This document shows, in pieces, positions 1-6,163 of a DNA stretch of 6,599 nt. A program made the position numbers and the translations under genes. The stretch's first letter is position 1; each line of letters begins with the position of its first letter. The stretch is taken from assembly GCA_006227095.1 (NCBI GenBank), contig SBFZ01000283.1:1-6599 (forward strand), given 5' to 3'. The stretch is from Bacteroidota bacterium (GTDB taxonomy: Bacteria; Bacteroidota; Bacteroidia; Bacteroidales; VadinHA17). The notes under the pieces were generated by a model. The model was not told the DNA's origin and ran no database searches. It saw nothing but the letters and a program-made list of their open reading frames with translations.

Positions 1-50
1 GAAATATTTATCCACAAGATGTTGCTGATAAATTAATGGCAGCGGTTTGA
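1..50 (+). CDS. 3' end of an upstream gene (partial, unidentified)
   Basis: Reading from base 3, an open frame gives the 15-residue end NIYPQDVADKLMAAV and stops at TGA 48-50. It looks like an ordinary amphipathic protein C-terminus, but it is too short to assign to a family. Its codons favour A/T at the third position, unlike most genes in this window, which weakens the call. A competing frame from base 1 stops at 34-36 and looks less protein-like. The stop codon overlaps the -33 region of the rplU promoter, so the upstream gene would end just where the ribosomal operon's promoter begins. Confidence 0.4.
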   Translation, partial: NIYPQDVADKLMAAV

Positions 51-75
51 AAATAAGTTAATTTTTATATCTTTG
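46..75 (+). promoter_or_regulatory. Bacteroidetes-type promoter of rplU-rpmA
   Basis: TATCTTTG at 68-75 matches the Bacteroidetes -7 consensus TAnnTTTG perfectly. TTTG at 46-49 lies 18 bp upstream and fits the -33 element. Transcription would start near 80-84, giving a leader of roughly 85-90 nt before the rplU ATG at 169. The position, directly ahead of a highly expressed ribosomal gene, supports the call. The exact start point is inferred. Confidence 0.8.
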
Positions 76-81
76 CAGTCC

Positions 82-168
82 GAAAAACAGAGATCCGGCG
101 GGGCCCGCAGAAGAGTCATGCACAGAGGAGCATGTCCGCCTCACGGAGTAATATAAGAGAGTTTGAAA
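82..168 (+). promoter_or_regulatory. Structured 5' leader of rplU (candidate ribosomal-protein leader)
   Basis: The leader can form a 5-bp hairpin CATGC/GCATG (117-121 with 130-134, 8-nt loop). A closing stem GGCGG/CCGCC (97-101 with 136-140) would enclose it. A competing local stem GCGG/CCGC (98-101 with 105-108) uses the same G-rich strand, so two exclusive folds are possible. Ribosomal operons often have leaders bound by their own protein, and an L21 leader is known in Firmicutes. No such element is recognised here by sequence, so a regulatory role is inference. A purine tract AGAGAG at 155-160 is the likely weak ribosome binding site. Confidence 0.35.
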
Positions 169-687
169 ATGTACGCAATCGTTGAAATTGCAGGCCAGCA
201 GTTCAAGGTCGAAGAGGGAAGGAAGATATTTGTTCACCGTCTGGATGTTGCTGAAGGCGAAACTGTAGAGTTTGAAAAAGTTCTCCTTACCGATAATGAC
301 GGAACCATTACCGTCGGCGGTCCCCTTGTTCCCGACACCGTTGTTGAGGGAAAGGTACTTGCCCATGTAAGGGGAGACAAGGTTATCATCTTCAAGAAGA
401 AGAGAAGAAAAGGTTATCAGAAGAGAACCGGGCACCGTCAGGATTTCTCCCAGGTGGAGATAATGAGGATTGGTGCTGCAGGAGAAGCGAAGAAGAAAGC
501 TGCTCCGAAAGCTGAAAAGAAAGTAGCCGAGGCACCCGTTGCCGAAGAGGTGAAAGCAGAAGTAAAGAAGGCACCGGCTAAAAAAGCTGCAGCCAGTAAG
601 GAACCGGCTGAAAAGAAGGAAGCCGTAAAGAAGGAAACTGTAAAGAAAGCCCCTGCAAAAAGCAAGAAGAAGCCGGAACAGGAATAA
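169..687 (+). CDS. rplU: 50S ribosomal protein bL21 with a long basic C-terminal tail
   Basis: bL21 binds 23S rRNA in the large subunit. Residues 1-101 are a full-length L21 core: it opens MYAIVEIAGQQFKV and carries the basic signature region IFKKKRRKGYQKRTGHRQ at 74-91. The core length matches the usual 100-105 residues. A low-complexity tail follows (about 102-172) with 22 lysines and 17 alanines in its last 67 residues, and VKKAPAK occurs twice (132-138 and 158-164). It resembles eukaryotic histone H1 tails and is probably disordered. I chose the ATG at 169 because it gives the canonical L21 N-terminus; an in-frame TTG at 163 would add only two residues. rpmA follows after 26 nt, the usual rplU-rpmA pairing, and both are likely transcribed from the promoter at 46-75. 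Lys- and Ala-rich extensions occur on ribosomal proteins of some Bacteroidetes, so the tail is probably real and not a frameshift artefact. Confidence 0.97.
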   Translation: MYAIVEIAGQQFKVEEGRKIFVHRLDVAEGETVEFEKVLLTDNDGTITVGGPLVPDTVVEGKVLAHVRGDKVIIFKKKRRKGYQKRTGHRQDFSQVEIMRIGAAGEAKKKAAPKAEKKVAEAPVAEEVKAEVKKAPAKKAAASKEPAEKKEAVKKETVKKAPAKSKKKPEQE

Positions 688-713
688 TTGAAAAACAGTA
701 AAAGGAAAACGAT

Positions 714-974
714 ATGGCACACAAGAAAGGTGTAGGTAGTTCACGTAACGGCCGCGATTCAGAAAGCAAAAGGCTTGGTGTCAAGCTCTTCGGAGGTCAG
801 GCAGTAAAGGCAGGCAGCATCATCGTCCGCCAGCGCGGTACCAGGCACAACCCTGGTGAAAACGTCGGTCTGGGTAAGGATCATACCCTCTTTGCACTCA
901 TTGACGGGACCGTTGAATTCAAAAAGAAGAGTGACAACAAATCTTATGTCTCGGTTAAACCCGTAGCAGAATAA
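714..974 (+). CDS. rpmA: 50S ribosomal protein bL27
   Basis: The 86-residue product is a standard bL27, whose N-terminal arm reaches toward the peptidyl-transferase centre and helps place tRNA ends. It begins [19 protein letters not shown] and holds the conserved [15 protein letters not shown] stretch at about residues 34-48. It lacks the cleavable N-terminal extension found in Firmicutes L27, so no processing protease is needed. A ribosome binding site AAAGGAAA (701-708) sits just ahead of the ATG. The gene follows rplU after 26 nt and precedes a strong terminator, so rplU-rpmA looks like a complete two-gene operon. Confidence 0.98.
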   Translation: MAHKKGVGSSRNGRDSESKRLGVKLFGGQAVKAGSIIVRQRGTRHNPGENVGLGKDHTLFALIDGTVEFKKKSDNKSYVSVKPVAE

Positions 975-993
975 GATATACTCAGCTTACAGC

Positions 994-1040
994 AACTCCT
1001 GAAAAATACGCGGAAGCGCATCTTTTCAGGAGTTTTTGTT
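994..1040 (+). terminator. Intrinsic terminator of rplU-rpmA
   Basis: A perfect 12-bp stem pairs 994-1005 (AACTCCTGAAAA) with 1023-1034 (TTTTCAGGAGTT), followed by a T-rich run (TTTTTGTTTT). The 17-nt loop can extend the hairpin: A1006-T1021 and T1007-A1020 pair, then CGC 1009-1011 pairs with GCG 1016-1018 around a GGAA tetraloop of the GNRA class. There is no T-tract on the opposite strand, so it acts in the plus direction, ending rplU-rpmA before serS. Confidence 0.9.
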
Positions 1041-1078
1041 TTAATTTTACCCCGCTTACTACAAAAATTCCTTCCGTC

Positions 1079-2353
1079 ATGCTTACAATCAATCTTATCC
1101 GCGAACAGTCATCGTTTGTGACAGAGCGACTGAAAGTCAAAAACTTTGATGCCACAGAGATCGTGCAGCACGTTCTTGACCTTGACCGTCGCCGGCGCGA
1201 GCTTCAGGCTGAGAGTGATTCCATCCAGGCAGAGCTCAACACACTGTCGCGTGAGATAGGCTCAATGATGAAGGAAGGGCGGAAGGAGGAGGCTGAGACT
1301 TCACGCCGGGGGATAGGCGCCATGAAGGAGAAGCAGAAGCAGCTTGCCGATACGCTTGAAGATGTGACACGCGAGATGCAGGAGGAACTGGTGAGGCTGC
1401 CCAACCTGCCACACGCGCTTGTTGCCCCTGGCCGGAGTGCTGAAGACAATGTCGTGGTTCGCAGCGGGGGCACCGTTCCCGAGCTGCATGCCGGCGCTGT
1501 TGCCCACTGGGAACTGATAAAGAAATATGACATCATTGACTTTGACCTGGGTATCAAGATCACCGGCGCCGGCTTCCCTGTCTACAAGGGAAAGGGTGCG
1601 AAGCTCCAGAGAGCGCTGATAAACTTCTTTCTTGACCAGGGTGAAAAGGCGGGTTACCGTGAGATTGAGCCTCCCATAGTTGTCAACGAGGATTCCGGTT
1701 TCGGCACCGGCCAGCTCCCTGACAAGGAAGGACAGATGTACCATGTGGGCATTGATAACCTTTACATGATACCCACTGCCGAAGTGCCCATAACAAATAT
1801 TTACCGTGATGTCATACTTGATGCCGGCGAGCTCCCCATACGCAACATGGGCTATACACCCTGCTTCCGTCGTGAGGCCGGTTCGTGGGGCGCACATGTG
1901 AGAGGGCTCAACAGGCTGCACCAGTTTGACAAGGTGGAGATAGTACAGATAGCTCATCCTGATAAGTCATACGATTCACTTGAGGAGATGGTCAGTCATG
2001 TTGAAAGCCTGCTTGTCAGGCTTGAGCTTCCATACCGTATTGTAAGGCTCTGTGGGGGTGACATGTCATTCACTTCGGCCATGACCTATGACTTTGAGGT
2101 CTGGTCAGCAGCACAGCAGCGCTGGCTGGAGGTAAGCTCAACGTCAAACTTCGAGGCATTCCAGGCCAACAGGCTCAAATGCCGGTTCAGGGAGAAAGGG
2201 GCCAAACAGACCACCCTCTGCCATACACTCAACGGAAGTGCCCTTGCCCTGCCACGCATCGTTGCCGCGCTGCTTGAAAACAACCAGACACCTGAAGGAA
2301 TCAAAATACCCGCCGTGCTGGTACCGTATACCGGATTCGCAGTGATCAGCTGA
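1079..2353 (+). CDS. serS: Seryl-tRNA synthetase (class II)
   Basis: SerRS activates serine with ATP and charges tRNA-Ser (and tRNA-Sec where present) in the cytoplasm. The 424-residue length is typical. Residues about 25-105 are charged and heptad-like and form the long antiparallel coiled-coil arm that grips the tRNA variable arm. The catalytic core follows. TAE at 233-235 belongs to the serine-recognition loop. Motif 2 runs FRREAGSWGAHVRGLNRLHQF from 263, with ATP-binding Arg264 and Glu266. Motif 3 is LNGSALALPRIVAALLENNQ from 384, with the conserved Arg393. Many SerRS have Gly where Ala388 stands; I regard this as a lineage variant, since all other key residues are present. The start at 1079 gives the family's usual N-terminus (MLTINLIREQ). 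No Shine-Dalgarno is visible, as is common in Bacteroidetes. The gene follows the rpmA terminator and is 5 nt from the transporter gene, with which it probably shares a transcript. Confidence 0.97.
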   Translation: MLTINLIREQSSFVTERLKVKNFDATEIVQHVLDLDRRRRELQAESDSIQAELNTLSREIGSMMKEGRKEEAETSRRGIGAMKEKQKQLADTLEDVTREMQEELVRLPNLPHALVAPGRSAEDNVVVRSGGTVPELHAGAVAHWELIKKYDIIDFDLGIKITGAGFPVYKGKGAKLQRALINFFLDQGEKAGYREIEPPIVVNEDSGFGTGQLPDKEGQMYHVGIDNLYMIPTAEVPITNIYRDVILDAGELPIRNMGYTPCFRREAGSWGAHVRGLNRLHQFDKVEIVQIAHPDKSYDSLEEMVSHVESLLVRLELPYRIVRLCGGDMSFTSAMTYDFEVWSAAQQRWLEVSSTSNFEAFQANRLKCRFREKGAKQTTLCHTLNGSALALPRIVAALLENNQTPEGIKIPAVLVPYTGFAVIS

Positions 2354-2358
2354 GATCC

Positions 2359-3243
2359 ATGAAGAAGAGTACGCAGGCATTCATCTATGCCTCCCTCTCG
2401 GTCATCCTCTGGGGAACCATCCCTACCGCCTTCAAGATAGCACTGGCCGAGCTGAGCATAGTGACCATGCTGGGTATCACAACCCTGGTCTCCACTGCAG
2501 TGCTTTTCATCATCATGGTCCTTACCGGCAAACTATCGCTTATCAGGCAGACCTCCGTCAGGGACCTTCTCTGGTCAGCACTTTTCGGCCTTATCAGCCC
2601 CGTAGGATATTACCTGATCCTCCTCACTGCCTACAGCCGTCTTCCCGGACAGGTAGCCCAGCCTATCAACATGATCTGGCCCATCATACTGGTCTTCTTC
2701 TCCATCCCCCTGCTGGGGCAGCGCATACCGGCACGCAGCTTTGTGGCATTATTCATAAGCCTTATAGGGGTTTACATCATTGCATCCCAGGGCGCACCTC
2801 TCAGCCCCGGACGGTCAGATACCCTCGGCGTCATGCTGGCCCTTGTAAGCGGTGTACTGTGGGCACTCTACTTCGTCCTTAATGTACGGGACAAACGGGA
2901 TGAGTCTGTCAAGCTCTTTACCTCATTCCTCTTCGGTTCATTCTACATGCTGATACTCATGATATCCGGAGGGTCATTCAGCCAGGCTGCGAGCTTCAGG
3001 GGAATAGCTGCCTCGGCATATTGCGGATTCTTCGAGATGGGCATAACATTCTGGCTCTGGCTGAAGGCTCTGCAACTGTCTGAAACCACCGACAAGGTCA
3101 GCAACCTTGTCTATTTCGCCCCTTTCATTTCACTTCTCCTTCTCCATTTTATCATTGACGAACCGGTCTACTACACCACCCCTGTCGGCCTTCTGCTTAT
3201 CATCGGCAGTGTCATCTACCAGAACAGGTCAGCAAAGGCCTAA
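2359..3243 (+). CDS. EamA/DMT-superfamily inner-membrane transporter
   Basis: The 294-residue protein is highly hydrophobic, with about ten predicted membrane segments in two homologous halves (roughly 8-143 and 155-288), the layout of EamA drug/metabolite transporters. The N-terminal signature is visible as the first helix with WGTIPTAFK at 18-26. The first half ends around GVYIIASQGAP (137-147), and the second opens with GVMLALVSGVLWALYFVLN (157-175), a typical repeat start. Such proteins export or import amino acids, nucleotides, sugars or other small molecules, but the substrate cannot be told from sequence. The ATG lies 5 nt after the serS stop, so it is probably co-transcribed with serS. 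No terminator is evident after it. The link with serS may be positional only; a role in amino-acid efflux is possible but unsupported. Confidence 0.85.
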   Translation: MKKSTQAFIYASLSVILWGTIPTAFKIALAELSIVTMLGITTLVSTAVLFIIMVLTGKLSLIRQTSVRDLLWSALFGLISPVGYYLILLTAYSRLPGQVAQPINMIWPIILVFFSIPLLGQRIPARSFVALFISLIGVYIIASQGAPLSPGRSDTLGVMLALVSGVLWALYFVLNVRDKRDESVKLFTSFLFGSFYMLILMISGGSFSQAASFRGIAASAYCGFFEMGITFWLWLKALQLSETTDKVSNLVYFAPFISLLLLHFIIDEPVYYTTPVGLLLIIGSVIYQNRSAKA

Positions 3244-3264
3244 ACCAACCGGCACATTTTTTGT

Positions 3265-3272
3265 TACTTTTG
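3265..3272 (+). promoter_or_regulatory. Candidate -7 element ahead of the S41 peptidase gene
   Basis: TACTTTTG fits the TAnnTTTG consensus exactly. No TTG lies at the expected -33 distance (around 3243-3247), so the match is one-sided. Transcription would begin near 3279 and leave a leader of about 100 nt before the ATG at 3380. The leader contains a 5-bp hairpin ATGGG/CCCAT (3302-3306 with 3313-3317) and a 4-bp GC hairpin GGGC/GCCC (3336-3339 with 3343-3346). Confidence 0.5.
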
Positions 3273-3379
3273 CATCAAACCATACTGAAAATGAAACCTG
3301 CATGGGTACAGTCCCATAAAATAATGTCAGTTCCCGGGCAGGGCCCTTCTGATCAATAAAATGAAAAATTCATAAACGA

Positions 3380-4717
3380 ATGAAAAAGATAATCCTTATA
3401 TCCCTGCTGGTTATCCCTGTCCTTTTCGGATGCAAGAAAGACCCGGAACCTCAGGATGTATACACCCTCGAAGAGCGTGCACGTGACGGTCTGTATGACC
3501 TGATGAAATATGTATACCTGTGGTATAATACCATGCCTACTGTGAAGGCTTCAGACTTTGCAGGTCCGGAACAGATCCTGGAGGCATTGAGGTACAAGCC
3601 CACTGACAGGTGGAGCTTTGTGACCGACTATGAGAGTTTCATGGCCTCAATGCAGGGCAGCTTCGTTGGACACGGAATAAGGATGAGCCTTGATCCTGCC
3701 AATAATGTAAGGGTGGTGAGCCTTTACGAAGGTTCAGACCTCTGGCCCAAAGGGGTAAGAAGGGGATGGATAGTGAAGGAGATAAACGGTACACTGATTG
3801 CACCTATCTTCATTTCAGGCAACAATACCGCATACAATGATCTTATGGGGCCGGCCACTGCCGGTATCACCAATACTTTCAAGTTTGTCAATCCTGACGG
3901 ACAGGAGCTCACTTACAGCTCCACCAAGGCAAGTTTCACCATCAATTCGGTAACAGCCTCAAAGATACTTGACCTTCCCGGCGGAAAGACAGGGTATCTT
4001 TGCTTTGAGACTTTCATCGAGCCGTCAGAGCAGGAGCTGAATGAGGCCTTTGCCAATTTCAAGGCCAACAATGTGACAGATCTTATCATTGACCTGCGCT
4101 ACAACACCGGAGGATATATGGATATTGCCCAGCAGCTCTCAAGCCTCGTCCTGACCTGGGATGATACCACGAAGGTGTGCTACAAGCTTACATACAACAG
4201 CCTTGTCGGACCAGAGTGGAATGAGAGTTACAATTTTGTCAGGACGGAGAGTCCGCTGGGGCTTGACAGGGTTGTCTTCATCACCACCCGCAGCTCGGCA
4301 TCGGCAAGTGAGGTGGTGATCAACAGCCTGAAGCCATATGTTGACGTGAAGATTGTCGGAGACACTACACATGGCAAGCCGGCCGGGATGAATATCTGGG
4401 GATTCCCCTTCCCGTCACAGAGTGATCCGAATCCGGATTATGAGTATGTGTTTGCCCCCATTACCTTTGAGTACCTGAATTCCATGAATGAAGGACGTTT
4501 CTATGAAGGCATGGTACCGGATGTAAGGGCAGCCGATGACATCACGCATGATTTCGGTGATCCGCAGGAGGCATCTCTCAGTGCCGCCATTGGGGTGCTT
4601 AACGGGACCAAGTCAGCTACCGCTCTTCCTGTGAAGCGCAACCCGGTCTGGTCAGAAGAAGGCAGCCAGCTGCCGACAGAGCTCTTCCTCGGACCGCCGC
4701 AACAGTTCAGGAAGTGA
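3380..4717 (+). CDS. Lipoprotein S41-family serine peptidase (C-terminal processing peptidase type)
   Basis: This is a 445-residue exported Ser/Lys protease of the CtpA/Prc type. The N-terminus MKKIILISLLVIPVLFGC is a lipoprotein signal, with lipobox LFGC and lipidated Cys18. The following KKDPEPQD is acidic and lysine-containing, loosely like the surface-export signals of Bacteroidetes lipoproteins, so outer-membrane placement is likely. Residues about 25-95 match the S41 N-terminal region (DRWSFVTDYESF at 76-87). A PDZ-like segment follows (about 97-175, with GVRRGWIVKEINGTLI at 125-140). The catalytic domain contains DLIIDLRYNTGG (234-245) and RSSASASE (304-311). Ser308 is the nucleophile, and Lys333 in HGKP lies 25 residues later, the same spacing as in E. 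coli Prc. The active site therefore looks intact. The C-terminal GDPQEASLSAAIGVLNG (393-409) is typical of these Bacteroidetes homologues. Its substrate is unknown. The stop codon overlaps the ruvC start, implying one transcript. The ATG at 3380 is preferred because it gives a complete signal peptide. Confidence 0.92.
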   Translation: MKKIILISLLVIPVLFGCKKDPEPQDVYTLEERARDGLYDLMKYVYLWYNTMPTVKASDFAGPEQILEALRYKPTDRWSFVTDYESFMASMQGSFVGHGIRMSLDPANNVRVVSLYEGSDLWPKGVRRGWIVKEINGTLIAPIFISGNNTAYNDLMGPATAGITNTFKFVNPDGQELTYSSTKASFTINSVTASKILDLPGGKTGYLCFETFIEPSEQELNEAFANFKANNVTDLIIDLRYNTGGYMDIAQQLSSLVLTWDDTTKVCYKLTYNSLVGPEWNESYNFVRTESPLGLDRVVFITTRSSASASEVVINSLKPYVDVKIVGDTTHGKPAGMNIWGFPFPSQSDPNPDYEYVFAPITFEYLNSMNEGRFYEGMVPDVRAADDITHDFGDPQEASLSAAIGVLNGTKSATALPVKRNPVWSEEGSQLPTELFLGPPQQFRK

Positions 4718-5277
4718 ATGACAAACAGTCTGAAAGGATCATCCTGGGCATAGACCCCGGTACGACCGTTACAGGTTACGGCCTGATAACAGTGTCGGGG
4801 AAGAGTCCTTCACTGATTACCCTGGGAATAATTGATCTCCGCAAGGAGCAGGATCATTTCAGAAAGATCCGTATCATTTTCGAAGAGACACTGGGGCTTA
4901 TCGACAGGTATCATCCTGACGAGTTTGCGGTTGAAGCTCCCTTCTTCGGAAAGAATGTGCAGAGCATGCTGAAGCTTGGCAGGGCGCAGGGTGCAGCCAT
5001 AGCAGCTGCCCTGTACCGTGATCTGCCTGTTTTCGAGTATGCCCCGAGGATGATCAAGATGTCAATTACGGGTCAGGGGCAGGCAAGCAAGGAACAGGTG
5101 GCATCAATGCTCAGAACCATCCTTTCATTCAAAAGCGGGTCGATGGTGCTGGATGCCACTGACGCACTGGGTGCGGCACTCTGCCACTACTACCAGAGTT
5201 GTAAACCCGCTGCGGCAAAGGAATACAGGAACTGGTCAGATTATCTCAGGAAGAACAGCGACAGGATCAAACAGTAA
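4714..5277 (+). CDS. ruvC: Holliday junction resolvase RuvC
   Basis: RuvC is the dimeric endonuclease that cuts Holliday junctions symmetrically, working with RuvAB branch migration in recombinational repair. The 187-residue product has the RNase H-like fold signatures. GIDPGTTVTGYG begins at 12 with catalytic Asp14. VEAPFFGKN at 73-81 carries Glu74. LDATDALGAALCH at 146-158 carries Asp147 and Asp150. All four acidic residues expected from E. coli RuvC are present. The start is GTG at 4714, which overlaps the preceding gene's TGA by four bases (GTGA). A nearby ATG at 4718 is out of frame, and no other start lies before the catalytic IDPG motif. Translation is thus probably coupled to the S41 peptidase gene. 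ruvA and ruvB are not in this window. The roughly 15-residue tail after YHYQ-like helix ends, rich in K/R/N, is ordinary. Confidence 0.96.
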   Translation: MNDKQSERIILGIDPGTTVTGYGLITVSGKSPSLITLGIIDLRKEQDHFRKIRIIFEETLGLIDRYHPDEFAVEAPFFGKNVQSMLKLGRAQGAAIAAALYRDLPVFEYAPRMIKMSITGQGQASKEQVASMLRTILSFKSGSMVLDATDALGAALCHYYQSCKPAAAKEYRNWSDYLRKNSDRIKQ

Positions 5278-5292
5278 TCTGCCGTGGAGGTA

Positions 5293-5320
5293 CCTGTTAT
5301 GTGACAGGCAGTATTCTGCC
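5293..5320. other. Two mutually exclusive small hairpins between convergent ruvC and comF
   Basis: CCTGT (5293-5297) can pair with ACAGG (5304-5308), and GGCAG (5307-5311) with CTGCC (5316-5320). The two stems share GG 5307-5308 and cannot form together. Neither is followed by a T-tract on either strand, so they are poor intrinsic terminators. Being in the 64-nt gap between two gene ends, they may contribute to transcript-end stability or to Rho-dependent termination. This is weak evidence. Confidence 0.25.
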
Positions 5321-5341
5321 GGGTCCGACCTGAACAGGGAA

Positions 5342-6052
5342 TCAGACTGTAAGTTTCTGTGCAGCGGCAAGGGCCACCACGCTGACCTTCACATCTCCGG
5401 CTGCCTGCAATGCATTTACGCATGCCTCCATGGTTGAGCCCGTAGTTATAACATCATCAACCAGCAAAACATGCCGGCCGGTTATATCACCTGGTTTCAT
5501 GACGGCAAAGAGACCTTCAACGTTTTCCCATCTCTCATAGCGGCCTCTCCTGGTCTGTGAGCCAGAGCCGCCCCTCCGGTACAGTATGTCACTCCTTACC
5601 GGCATGCGGCACCGTGAAGCCAGCCCGTCAGCAACATGCCTGCTCTGGTTGTATCCCCTGTGCCTCTCCCTGGCCGGGTCGAGAGGTACCGGGATAATCA
5701 TATCCATCCCGTCAGTGAACCTGCTTTCAGCCAGGACGGATCCATACATGGTCCCCAGACGAAAGCCGATGTCCTTTCGCCCTGAATACTTAAGGAGGTG
5801 GACCAGCCTCCTGATCCGGCTGCCGCGATTATATATCGAAAAAGCTGCAGCCCTCTCCACCGGGCATCTTCCCCAGAAGGCCTGTTCAAGCATGTTGCCG
5901 CGGCGCAGGTGGAAGTCAGTACGTGCCATATCCAGGAGACAGGCAGTACACAGCACCTCCTCTCCCCTCACCAGATGTGTTCCGCATGAAAGGCACGGAT
6001 GCGGCAGGAACAGACTCAGAAAGTCGTCAGCAATATCTTTAACATGAGACAC
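5342..6052 (-). CDS. comF: ComF-family phosphoribosyltransferase-like protein
   Basis: The 236-residue product is a complete ComF protein. A four-cysteine zinc finger comes first: C20-x2-C23 (PCLSCG) and C35-x2-C38 (CTAC). The phosphoribosyltransferase fold follows: LKYSGRKDIG at 87-96, IIPVPL at 119-124, RERHRGYNQS at 128-137, a QTRRGR...NVEGLF block at 166-182, and the PRPP-loop HVLLVDDVITTGST at 194-207, with Asp199-Asp200. In naturally competent bacteria ComF acts at the cytoplasmic face in DNA uptake, with the ATPase ComFA. Many non-competent bacteria keep a homologue of unclear role. The start is GTG at 6052; the close ATG at 6045 is out of frame. It runs toward ruvC, with only 64 nt between stops. 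Both are DNA-related, but neighbouring genes give no competence cluster, so the function here is uncertain. The gene is divergent from the small cysteine-rich gene. Confidence 0.93.
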   Translation of the reverse strand: MSHVKDIADDFLSLFLPHPCLSCGTHLVRGEEVLCTACLLDMARTDFHLRRGNMLEQAFWGRCPVERAAAFSIYNRGSRIRRLVHLLKYSGRKDIGFRLGTMYGSVLAESRFTDGMDMIIPVPLDPARERHRGYNQSRHVADGLASRCRMPVRSDILYRRGGSGSQTRRGRYERWENVEGLFAVMKPGDITGRHVLLVDDVITTGSTMEACVNALQAAGDVKVSVVALAAAQKLTV

Positions 6053-6073
6053 TTTGCAGCGGGATGCAGATAT

Positions 6074-6081
6074 TAAAGGTA
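6074..6081 (-). promoter_or_regulatory. Weak candidate -7 element for comF
   Basis: On the minus strand TACCTTTA (6081 to 6074) matches seven of eight positions of TAnnTTTG. It would start transcription about 15 nt before the comF GTG, a very short leader. No -33 TTG is seen at the right distance. The call rests on position and one partial match. Confidence 0.25.
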
Positions 6082-6101
6082 TGATATTTGCATGGAATTC
6101 A

Positions 6102-6130
6102 TTGCCGTATATAAAACTTTTTTATATTGC
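6102..6130 (+). promoter_or_regulatory. Weak candidate promoter of the cysteine-rich protein gene
   Basis: TTG at 6102-6104 is 18 bp from TATATTGC at 6123-6130. This is the same spacing as in the rplU promoter, but the -7 element matches only six of eight bases of TAnnTTTG. It would give a leader of about 25-30 nt before the ATG at 6164. A near-palindrome GTTTATTAACAAAC (6135-6148) follows at the presumed start site, and ATTAAC occurs twice 12 bp apart (6139-6144, 6151-6156). These could be operator half-sites, but nothing in the sequence identifies a regulator. Confidence 0.3.
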
Positions 6131-6163
6131 GGTCGTTTATTAACAAACCAATTAACGATTTGT

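Noticed and set aside
118..156. A 12-codon upstream ORF in the rplU leader (ATG 118 to TAA 154-156)
   Set aside because: It is short, has no run of regulatory codons as in attenuators, and overlaps the possible RNA stem. It is most likely chance.
58..744. A 228-codon open frame on the minus strand across rplU
   Set aside because: It is antisense to a clear ribosomal protein gene. Its Phe/Leu/Ser-rich product is what the Lys/Glu-rich coding strand gives when read backwards, and no start context or family is seen.
1301..1957. A 218-codon open frame on the minus strand inside serS
   Set aside because: The plus frame encodes a full-length SerRS with all motifs. The antisense frame has no recognisable domain and is a shadow.
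3107..3319. A 70-codon open frame on the plus strand spanning the transporter's 3' end and the following gap
   Set aside because: It overlaps the transporter in another frame, has no family resemblance, and crosses the candidate promoter.
5586..6047. A 153-codon open frame on the plus strand opposite comF
   Set aside because: It is antisense to a complete ComF with zinc finger and PRPP loop. Its product is Arg/Ser/Pro-rich without domain features.
6092..6163. An upstream in-frame ATG extending the cysteine-rich protein by 24 residues
   Set aside because: It would bury a textbook signal peptide (MKKWM plus hydrophobic core) and would start upstream of the candidate promoter.
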